DNA of 6,803 nt. Origin: a candidate division Zixibacteria bacterium RBG_16_43_9. GTDB lineage: Bacteria; Zixibacteria; MSB-5A5; RBG-16-43-9. The notes beneath the pieces were generated by a model. The model saw only the letters and a list, made by a program, of their open reading frames with translations, did not search any database and was not told where the DNA came from. The translations under genes and the position numbers were made by a program. Of this stretch, positions 1 to 5,599 are shown one piece after another. The DNA is taken from NCBI GenBank assembly GCA_001775355.1, contig MEWM01000020.1, positions 6,068 to 12,870 of the forward strand, in the 5' to 3' direction. Position 1 is the stretch's first letter, and every line of letters begins with the position of its first letter.

Positions 1-1061
1 TCCAGTATGCATCCATAGTTGGCAATTATGGAGTGTCCTTCTGGATCGCCTGGATCAACGTTCTCGTATACCTGGGAGTCAAAAATTTCGCCTCCAGCAG
101 AAAGGTATTAACCTATGCGGCTTTAATTCTCCTTTTGTTCTTAGCTCCGTTTGTCTCTGGCATCAAGGTCCTGAATCAAAAAACAGACGCCAAACAAATT
201 GATATCACCTTAGTTCAGGGTAATATCCCCCAGGATGTCAAATGGGATTACAAACTCCTGGATTACAACTTTAAGGTTTTTGATGACTTGACCAAAAAGG
301 TTCCGGAAAAAGTCGACCTTATTTTATGGCCTGAAACTGCAGCCCCTTGTTATCTGCGGGCTGAGCCTAAATATTTTTCACTAATCAAATCCTTATCTGA
401 TTCTCTTCAGACCCCTCTCGTTTTAGGCACTAACGATTATTCAGTGCTGGGACAGGGGAGCTATCTTTACTACAATTCCGCTTTTTATTTTGATCCTTAT
501 CAGAATAATTTTGCGGTCTATAATAAAATTCATCTTGTGCCTTTTTCAGAATGGGTCCCCTATCCGAAAATCTTAGGCTGGCTTTACAGAATAAAGTTCG
601 GGCTTTCAGATTATACTCCGGGAAAAGATTATGTCCTTTTCGAAAATCCGAAAGGGAAATTTCCGGCTTTGATCTGCTTTGAGGCGGTTTTCCCTGATCT
701 GGTTAGAAAATTCGTCTTAAAGGGAGCAGATTTTTTAGTGAACATTACCAATGATGGCTGGTGGGGAAAAACCGCCGGGCCTTTCCAGCACGCCCAGATA
801 AACGTGTTCCGGGCAATTGAGAATCGGATAAGTATTGCCCGATGTGCCAATACCGGAGTCTCGATGTTTGTGGACCCTTATGGGAGAATAACCCAGAGGA
901 CTAAAATCTATGTCCAGGATGTCTTGACCGGTAAGATTCCGCTGAGAAATGAGCTGACCTTTTACACCAGATATGGCGACTGGTTTGCTAAGGGAGTTTC
1001 TCTGCTTTCTGTTCTGATCTTAGCGTATAGTCTTTTTAGGAAGGTGGTAGGTGATAGGTAG
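1..1061 (+). CDS. lnt: Apolipoprotein N-acyltransferase, C-terminal part (5' truncated by window edge)
   Basis: Lnt is the inner-membrane enzyme that N-acylates the lipid-modified cysteine of apolipoproteins, using phospholipid as acyl donor, the last step of lipoprotein maturation. The frame is open from base 3 to the TAG at 1059-1061 (352 visible residues; the family is about 500), so the start lies upstream. The GTG at 33 is only the V of a conserved YGVSF stretch, not a start. The nitrilase-type catalytic triad is complete: Glu in LILWPET (codon 333-335), Lys in YNKIHLVPF (525-527) and Cys in ALICFEAVF (675-677). The spacings of 64 and 50 residues are close to those of the E. coli enzyme. 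The downstream block NITNDGWWG...HAQINVFRAIENR is also diagnostic. Two membrane segments precede the catalytic domain and one (GVSLLSVLILAYSLF) follows it. The last codons (VVGDR-stop) lie inside a heptamer repeat array, so the extreme C-terminus is repeat-derived. Identification is firm. Confidence 0.95.
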   Translation, partial: QYASIVGNYGVSFWIAWINVLVYLGVKNFASSRKVLTYAALILLLFLAPFVSGIKVLNQKTDAKQIDITLVQGNIPQDVKWDYKLLDYNFKVFDDLTKKVPEKVDLILWPETAAPCYLRAEPKYFSLIKSLSDSLQTPLVLGTNDYSVLGQGSYLYYNSAFYFDPYQNNFAVYNKIHLVPFSEWVPYPKILGWLYRIKFGLSDYTPGKDYVLFENPKGKFPALICFEAVFPDLVRKFVLKGADFLVNITNDGWWGKTAGPFQHAQINVFRAIENRISIARCANTGVSMFVDPYGRITQRTKIYVQDVLTGKIPLRNELTFYTRYGDWFAKGVSLLSVLILAYSLFRKVVGDR

Positions 1062-1084
1062 TAGGTAGTAGACAGCAAACAGTA
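1043..1084 (+). repeat. 7-bp tandem array, six units, spanning the lnt stop codon
   Basis: Six consecutive 7-mers in exact register. Units 1-4 are GGTGGTA, GGTGATA, then GGTAGTA twice; units 5-6 drift to GACAGCA and AACAGTA. A degenerate seventh (TACAGGG, 1085-1091) follows. The array supplies the last codons and the TAG of lnt and fills almost all of the 38-nt gap to the next gene. The seventh unit provides the GGG of the next gene's Shine-Dalgarno (AGGGA, 1088-1092). It resembles short tandemly repeated heptamers known from intergenic DNA of several bacteria. No function is visible. Confidence 0.75.
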
Positions 1085-1099
1085 TACAGGGAAGAAAAA

Positions 1100-3316
1100 A
1101 TGAAAAGATTAATTTTTATCTTTTTCTGGATTTTAATCTTATCCAATCCGCTCTTTTCCGCAGTTGGGGACTGGACTACTTATACTAATATGAACTATTC
1201 AAAGCAGATTCTTCTAAAAGATGGTTATCTGTGGGTGGCAGCAACTGGAGGATTGGCAAAGTTTAATCTTTCAGATGAGACTTACAGGAAAATAACCAAT
1301 GTGGAAGGTCTGGGAGGAAATTATCTTTATTCTTTAGCAGTGGACACGGCAGGAACGTTCTGGTTCGGCGCGAAGAATGGAACCTTGACCAAATATAATC
1401 CCCAAGGTAATTCTTTCAGGATATATGATTTCCTGGACCGGGATGGCTCAAGACTCTGGATAAAATATATCGCTCCGGATGAAGATAAGCTCTGGGTCGG
1501 ACTGAATAAAGGTGTAAGCCTTTTTCAGATTTATAAAAACGACGGGGAGATCAAGGAAACCTACAGGCATTTCGGGAATTTAGCCCAGGAGGTTGAGGTC
1601 AACTCAGTTGCCCTCACACCCACTAAAGTCTGGGTCGGCACAGTTAAAGGGATTGCCTTTGCCCCTAAAGACGACCCGAATCTTTTAGATTATTCTCACT
1701 GGTATTCCTTTGTATCCGGTCAGAAAGGGCTTACCAACGACACAGTCAATACTGTTTTGAGTGTGGATGAAGAGATTTATATCGGCACAAATAAAGGGGT
1801 TTTTGAATTTAACAGCACAGACTCGAGCTGGTCTTTTTCCGGTTTGAATAACCTGATTGTGCGTGACCTGAAATATAGTTCAGGAAAAATCTTCGCCGGC
1901 ACAAACTCAGGAGTTTATGTTTATGAAAGCGGTGCCTGGTCACAGGTAAGCACTTCGGGGATGATCAATGGAAATCTGAATTCAGTGGCAATCGAGACCT
2001 CAGGGAATATCTGGGCTGGGACTGAAGGAAGTGGAATCTCGGTTTATGCTAATTCAACCTGGAGGAACTTCCAGATAGATGGTCCGCCGGGAAACATCTT
2101 TAACAAGATAGCAATTGAAGAGAGCGGTAAGATCTGGTGCTCCAACTGGTCTGGAGGCGGCTCCTCTTTTGATGGCATAACCTGGAAGGGAATTCAGGAT
2201 ACTCTGCGCACACTCTTTGGAATCTTACCCTGGATGGCAACTGTCTCCTTAGATTTAGAAGGTAACGTCTGGTTTGGGTCCTGGGGAGGTGGCCTTTTTA
2301 AGTTAGACCCACAAGGTAGCTGGTCTAAATATGATTCCACCAACAGCGGGCTTAGACCGATTCGCCCGGATCGCTCTTTTACCGTGGTAAGCGATGTGGT
2401 GATAGACCAGACTGGAACGAAATGGATAGCCAACTGGGAAGGATGGGATGCGCTCGGGGACAGGTGCCTGGTGGCGTTGCAGGGTAATCAGTGGACTCCT
2501 TATTTCAAAACAGATGGGATCAAGTCCAACCTGATAAATTCCCTTTATGCGGAAGGAGGACATCTCTGGATCTGCAGCCGGGACGTTGGCTTGGGTTTTC
2601 TGGATTATAAAGGAACACCAGAAAATAAAAACGATGATACCATTCATTATTATGATGACGTAAACGGCCATCTTTCTGGAAGAGATGTCAGGGCTGCCAG
2701 GTTTGACCTCAAAGGGAAATTGTGGGTAGGAACCAATGCGGGATTAGACCTGTGGGACCCGGAAATCTACTACACCATTTATTTTAGAGGAGTGCAGCTC
2801 CCTGAACCCTTGGGACCTCAGGTCAACTGGATAGCAGTAGACGAGATGAACAACAAATGGATCGGAACGATAAACGGCGTGGGCGTGATTAATGACCGGG
2901 ATTCGTTTATTTATGTTTTCACTACAACTAACAGTAAATTGGTAGATGATCTGGTCTGGTTTATCAATATAGACAATAGCAGAGGCAAAGCTTGGATCGG
3001 AACCGAGAATGGACTTTCCTCCTTTCAATATAAAGTCCCGGCTGAGAATCTCTGTCAGGTTCATCCTTATCCCAATCCGGTGGTCTTTAGAACTGGAGAT
3101 GAAAAGGTTACTTTCGATGTCCCCTTGGAGACTAAGGTGAGGATATATACTGTGGCTGGAGACTGGGTGGCAGAGGCTAAATCCGGCGGGATTGGAAAAG
3201 AATGGGACTTAAGGAATAGATCGGGAAATCTGGTCGCCTCAGGAATTTATCTTTTCCTTTTATTTGACAACCAGCGGGGCACCTGTGCCGGGAAGATCGT
3301 GGTCATTCGTGAATAA
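1100..3316 (+). CDS. Secreted two-component-regulator-type beta-propeller protein with C-terminal sorting domain
   Basis: This 738-residue protein has an N-terminal signal peptide (residues 1 to about 21, MKRL then a hydrophobic core ILILSNPLF, no lipobox Cys), so it is exported. It has 14 Reg_prop-like blade motifs of the type [LIV]W[VI]GT..G[LV]..[FY], starting near residues 44, 87, 131, 177, 226, 264, 304, 345, 390, 441, 489, 541, 586 and 631. Fourteen blades match the two seven-bladed propellers of the periplasmic sensor of Bacteroidetes hybrid histidine kinases. No transmembrane helix, kinase or regulator domain follows. Residues 652-738 form instead a FlgD-like/type IX-like sorting domain, with PYPNP (656-660), VRIYTVAGDWV, and a final ASGIYLFLL...GKIVVIR. 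Shine-Dalgarno AGGGA (1088-1092) sits 7 nt before ATG 1100. It probably works outside the outer membrane or on the cell surface; the ligand is unknown. The family call is good, the specific role is not known. Confidence 0.88.
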   Translation: MKRLIFIFFWILILSNPLFSAVGDWTTYTNMNYSKQILLKDGYLWVAATGGLAKFNLSDETYRKITNVEGLGGNYLYSLAVDTAGTFWFGAKNGTLTKYNPQGNSFRIYDFLDRDGSRLWIKYIAPDEDKLWVGLNKGVSLFQIYKNDGEIKETYRHFGNLAQEVEVNSVALTPTKVWVGTVKGIAFAPKDDPNLLDYSHWYSFVSGQKGLTNDTVNTVLSVDEEIYIGTNKGVFEFNSTDSSWSFSGLNNLIVRDLKYSSGKIFAGTNSGVYVYESGAWSQVSTSGMINGNLNSVAIETSGNIWAGTEGSGISVYANSTWRNFQIDGPPGNIFNKIAIEESGKIWCSNWSGGGSSFDGITWKGIQDTLRTLFGILPWMATVSLDLEGNVWFGSWGGGLFKLDPQGSWSKYDSTNSGLRPIRPDRSFTVVSDVVIDQTGTKWIANWEGWDALGDRCLVALQGNQWTPYFKTDGIKSNLINSLYAEGGHLWICSRDVGLGFLDYKGTPENKNDDTIHYYDDVNGHLSGRDVRAARFDLKGKLWVGTNAGLDLWDPEIYYTIYFRGVQLPEPLGPQVNWIAVDEMNNKWIGTINGVGVINDRDSFIYVFTTTNSKLVDDLVWFINIDNSRGKAWIGTENGLSSFQYKVPAENLCQVHPYPNPVVFRTGDEKVTFDVPLETKVRIYTVAGDWVAEAKSGGIGKEWDLRNRSGNLVASGIYLFLLFDNQRGTCAGKIVVIRE

Positions 3317-3322
3317 AAAGGT

Positions 3323-4300
3323 ATGGGGTTCGAACTTCTCTATTTAGCAGATCTGGATGAGCAAAAATGGGAAGAGCTTCTTTTTAACTCTCCTTTAAGC
3401 ACCTTTTATCATAAGTCTGCCTGGGCTAAACTCTGGTTTTCCAGCTTTGTCTATTTCACGCCTCTTTTTTTAGTTTATTCAGGCGAAAATGGAGAATATA
3501 CGGCGGGATTTCCTTTTATCCTCTCTGATAAGTACAGGCTGAAAAGGGCCTACTCGATGCCCTTTAGCACCTATGGTGGAATGATCCTCTCTAAAGAGCT
3601 TTCGTCAGAGAAAGCCGAAGAGCTATACAGAAAAATCGATGAGGAGCTGAGGAAACTCAAACTGGCAAGTGTGGAGGTGATAGATTTTTTCGGTCAGCAA
3701 AAGAATCTTAACCAGTACGGTTATAATGCAGTAAAGGTTTATACCCATCTTCTGGATTTATCAAAATATATTGATGACCCGGTTCATAAAACCAAAAGGG
3801 GTGCAATCCAGGCAGAAAAAAAAGGTGTGAAGGTGGAGCCTCTCTCCTCAGTCGAGAAAATCAGAGATTGTTACAACCTGGTTCTGGAAAGAGATAAACG
3901 GCACGGGCTGAAAAGATCAAAATTTCCGCTCGGCTTGTATGAAAATATCTGGAATATTTTGAAATCCGGAGAGGAGCTCCGATGGAGCGTGGCAACAGTC
4001 GACGAGCAGATCATCGCATTTCAGATAAATTTCCTTTATAAGGATACAATCTATTACTGGGAAGGCGCCTCCCTTTCTGAGGCTTTGAACCTGAGACCCA
4101 ATGATGCTTTGTTCTCCGATACCATCCAGTGGGGGATTTCTCAGGGATATAGATATTTTAATTTAGGGGGTTCTCCTGAAAAGGCAGAAGGGCTGGTTAG
4201 ATTCAAGGAAGCCTGGGGAGGAGAAAGGAAAGAATATTTCATCTATTCTAAAAAGAAGTTCTGGTATAAGACTGCTGAAAAACTGAAGAGGATTTTATAA
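3323..4300 (+). CDS. FemAB-like / GNAT-fold acyltransferase family protein
   Basis: A 325-residue protein without signal peptide or membrane segment, so cytoplasmic. Its architecture fits the FemAB-related, BioF2/GNAT-like (PF13480-type) family. The N-terminal half carries STFYHKSAW (26-34) and the MPFSTYGGM segment (79-87). The C-terminal half has the Lys/Arg-rich KTKRGAIQAEKKG (156-168), the ATVDEQIIAFQINFLYKDTIYYWEGAS strand region (224-250), and the diagnostic NLGGSPEKAEGLVRFKEAWGG ending at residue 300. Classical FemX/A/B add amino acids from aminoacyl-tRNA to peptidoglycan peptides. Relatives in exopolysaccharide loci probably acylate a sugar or lipid-linked intermediate, which fits the two glycosyltransferases downstream. 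ATG 3323 is the only plausible start: an in-frame TAA lies two codons upstream and the next Met is residue 79. The purine run AAAAAGG (3315-3321) is only 1 nt from the ATG, so initiation is probably coupled to termination of the preceding gene. The exact substrate cannot be read from the sequence. Confidence 0.82.
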   Translation: MGFELLYLADLDEQKWEELLFNSPLSTFYHKSAWAKLWFSSFVYFTPLFLVYSGENGEYTAGFPFILSDKYRLKRAYSMPFSTYGGMILSKELSSEKAEELYRKIDEELRKLKLASVEVIDFFGQQKNLNQYGYNAVKVYTHLLDLSKYIDDPVHKTKRGAIQAEKKGVKVEPLSSVEKIRDCYNLVLERDKRHGLKRSKFPLGLYENIWNILKSGEELRWSVATVDEQIIAFQINFLYKDTIYYWEGASLSEALNLRPNDALFSDTIQWGISQGYRYFNLGGSPEKAEGLVRFKEAWGGERKEYFIYSKKKFWYKTAEKLKRIL

Positions 4301-4322
4301 CCGTGAAATAAACCTTTGAGAA

Positions 4323-4351
4323 TTGACAATAAAAAGGACCCTATCTGTCAT
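4323..4351 (+). promoter_or_regulatory. Possible sigma-70-type promoter, -10 supplied by repeat end
   Basis: A perfect -35 consensus TTGACA (4323-4328) is followed after 17 bp by TGTCAT (4346-4351), which matches TATAAT at 4 of 6 positions and is the left terminus of the palindromic repeat. The spacing is ideal but the -10 is poor. The sigma-factor preferences of this organism are unknown, so this is only a candidate for driving the glycosyltransferase gene at 4466. Confidence 0.22.
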
Positions 4352-4450
4352 TGCGAGGAGTCTCCCTACGGGAACGACGAAGCAATCTGCAGAATAAAGG
4401 TTAAAGGGATTGCTTCGCTCTCCGCCAGTGGCGGATCGCTCGCAATGACA
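4346..4450. repeat. MITE-like palindromic intergenic repeat, TGTCATTGCGAG family
   Basis: A 105-bp non-coding element bounded by perfect 12-bp terminal inverted repeats, TGTCATTGCGAG (4346-4357) and CTCGCAATGACA (4439-4450). Inside, CGAAGCAATC (4378-4387) pairs with GATTGCTTCG (4408-4417) around a 20-nt loop. Two side hairpins flank that stem: TCCC/GGGA around TAC (4363-4373) and TCCGCC/GGCGGA around AGT (4421-4435). The whole folds as a three-armed cloverleaf in either strand. The ends and the GAAGCAATC core match a dispersed repeat I recognise from many unrelated bacterial genomes, where its forward frame yields spurious peptides starting CHCEE. There is no transposase in the window and no clear target duplication. 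It may act as a roadblock, mRNA stabiliser or attenuator between the genes on either side, but that is inference. Confidence 0.85.
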
Positions 4451-4454
4451 CCAA

Positions 4455-4459
4455 AAGGA
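4455..4459 (+). promoter_or_regulatory. Shine-Dalgarno deciding the start of the glycosyltransferase at 4466
   Basis: AAGGA lies just outside the right end of the palindromic repeat and 6 nt before ATG 4466. It fixes the start there rather than at TTG 4316, which has no comparable site and whose first 50 codons run through the repeat. Confidence 0.75.
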
Positions 4460-4465
4460 AAGAAA

Positions 4466-5545
4466 ATGAGATTTTTATTCCTCTCAGACGCAAGTAGTTT
4501 CCATACCAAGAGATGGGTAAACTACTTTGTTGACAAAGGGTATGAATGCTATCTTGCCTCTCTGGAGAAAAGCCGGGGAACCAGAGCCTCTGAGATTTTC
4601 ATTTCACCAAAAACCGAATTCTCTTTCCTTAAATATATCTTTTCCCTTTCTGAAATAAAGAATTTGATTCAAAATATCAATCCCGATCTGGTCAACGCCC
4701 ATTTTGTTCCCAACTATGGTCTGTTGGGAGCATTATTTAAAAAGAAGCCTTTAGTGGTCTCAACCTGGGGATCAGACATATTGATCTCACCGAAAAAATC
4801 ACCTTTTCATAGACTGAGAGCAAAATATGTTCTGTCTAAAGCTGACCTGGTGACCTGTGATGGAATAAATTTATCAAAGGGACTTCTGGAATTGGGGGTC
4901 CCTGAAGAAAAAATAGTTTTAGCTCCGATGGGAGTTGAACGTAGGCTCTTAAAAGAACGCTCAAGCAATGGTCAATTAAAAGACAAAGAAGAAATAATAT
5001 TCCTAAGCACAAGAAGCCTTGAACCGGTCTATGACTTAAAAACCCTGATTGAAGCTATGCCTTTGATTATTGAAAAAACCAATAAAAAAGCTAAGTTCTG
5101 GATAACTGGTCTGGGAAGTCAGGAGCAAGAGCTAAGAAAACTTGCTTCAAAACTGGAGGTCGAAAAAAACGTGGAATTCAAGGGATATGTGACCAGAGAA
5201 GAGCTGGAGAAAATTCTGCAGAAAGCAGAGATATATATCTCCACCTCCTTATCTGACAGTACCTCAGTTTCTTTGTTAGAAGCAATGGCATCAGGACTTC
5301 TGCCTGTGGTGACAGATATTCCCGGCAACCGGGAATGGATAGAAGATGGAAAAAACGGTTTCCTCTTCCCTCCTGGCAATTATCAGGCTTTAGCCGAAAA
5401 AATAATCTGGATAATAAATAATTTTAAAGAAACTGAAAAACTCCGCGCGCAAAATCAAAAAATCATACGGGAAAAAGCGTTATGGGAAGAGAATATGAAG
5501 GTCGTCGAAAATAGATTTCTGGAGCTACTTAAAGCAGTTCAGTAG
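4466..5545 (+). CDS. Glycosyltransferase family 4-type (GT-B fold), surface glycan assembly
   Basis: A 359-residue cytoplasmic or membrane-associated enzyme expected to move a sugar from a nucleotide-sugar onto a growing glycan. It opens with a Rossmann strand MRFLFLSDASSFHTKRWV, typical of the GT4 N-domain. NAHFVPNYG (77-85) and the STWGSDI motif (99-105) follow. VLAPMGVE (151-158) marks the hinge to the C-domain. The donor-binding region holds FWITGLGSQEQELR (211-224), VEFKGYV (236-242) and STSLSDSTSVSLLEAMASG (259-277), then the end of the Rossmann domain around DGKNGFLFPPG. The usual E-x7-E signature appears as D264-x7-E272, a variant I know from a SLSDGTS-type GT4 branch, so probably still active. 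ATG 4466 is the start: it has its own Shine-Dalgarno and matches the expected N-terminus. The frame is open back to TTG 4316, but those 50 codons are translated repeat. Donor and acceptor sugars cannot be predicted. Confidence 0.9.
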   Translation: MRFLFLSDASSFHTKRWVNYFVDKGYECYLASLEKSRGTRASEIFISPKTEFSFLKYIFSLSEIKNLIQNINPDLVNAHFVPNYGLLGALFKKKPLVVSTWGSDILISPKKSPFHRLRAKYVLSKADLVTCDGINLSKGLLELGVPEEKIVLAPMGVERRLLKERSSNGQLKDKEEIIFLSTRSLEPVYDLKTLIEAMPLIIEKTNKKAKFWITGLGSQEQELRKLASKLEVEKNVEFKGYVTREELEKILQKAEIYISTSLSDSTSVSLLEAMASGLLPVVTDIPGNREWIEDGKNGFLFPPGNYQALAEKIIWIINNFKETEKLRAQNQKIIREKALWEENMKVVENRFLELLKAVQ

Positions 5546-5556
5546 TTTGTTTTTTT
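5523..5556 (+). terminator. Possible weak rho-independent terminator after the first glycosyltransferase
   Basis: A short stem, 5523-5529 (AGCTACT) with 5541-5547, including one G-U pair and an 11-nt loop, overlaps the stop codon and runs into TTTGTTTTTTT (5546-5556). The U-run is good but the stem is short and AT-rich, so it may give only partial termination before the next glycosyltransferase gene. Confidence 0.35.
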
Positions 5557-5558
5557 CC

Positions 5559-5598
5559 CTTTGAACTCTTGAACCCTTGAACCTTTGAACCCGTTGAC
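5559..5598 (+). repeat. 8-bp tandem array, five units of consensus CYTTGAAC
   Basis: Five octamers in perfect register: CTTTGAAC, TCTTGAAC, CCTTGAAC, CTTTGAAC and a diverged CCGTTGAC. They occupy nearly the whole 54-nt gap between the two glycosyltransferase genes and end 1 nt before ATG 5600, leaving that gene with no recognisable Shine-Dalgarno. Each unit holds TTGAAC, a 4-of-6 match to a -35 box, but no matching -10 lies upstream of the start. No function is evident. Confidence 0.8.
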
Positions 5599-5599
5599 T

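Noticed and set aside
629..850. Minus-strand open frame inside lnt
   Set aside because: It lies opposite the catalytic-Cys and NDGWWG region of lnt and has no recognisable motif; it is a shadow of the real gene.
2194..3064. Three minus-strand open frames inside the propeller gene
   Set aside because: They overlap one another and the conserved propeller frame; no family motifs or credible ribosome sites.
4311..4330. Relic of the octamer array (CCTTTGAGAATTGACA)
   Set aside because: The two TTGA cores are 7 rather than 8 bp apart and there is no further unit, so it cannot be told from chance.
4346..4450. tRNA-like or other structured RNA gene suggested by the cloverleaf fold
   Set aside because: No anticodon loop, T-loop or acceptor consensus is present, and the symmetry is that of a terminal-inverted-repeat element.
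4331..4459. AAAAGGA on both sides of the palindromic repeat as a target-site duplication
   Set aside because: The copies are several bases from the ends and at unequal distances; an A-rich coincidence with a Shine-Dalgarno is more likely.
5119..5379. Minus-strand open frame inside the first glycosyltransferase
   Set aside because: Low-complexity Ser-rich translation opposite the conserved donor-site region; a shadow.
5559..5598. CRISPR array
   Set aside because: The 8-bp units are contiguous with no spacers, and no cas gene is nearby.
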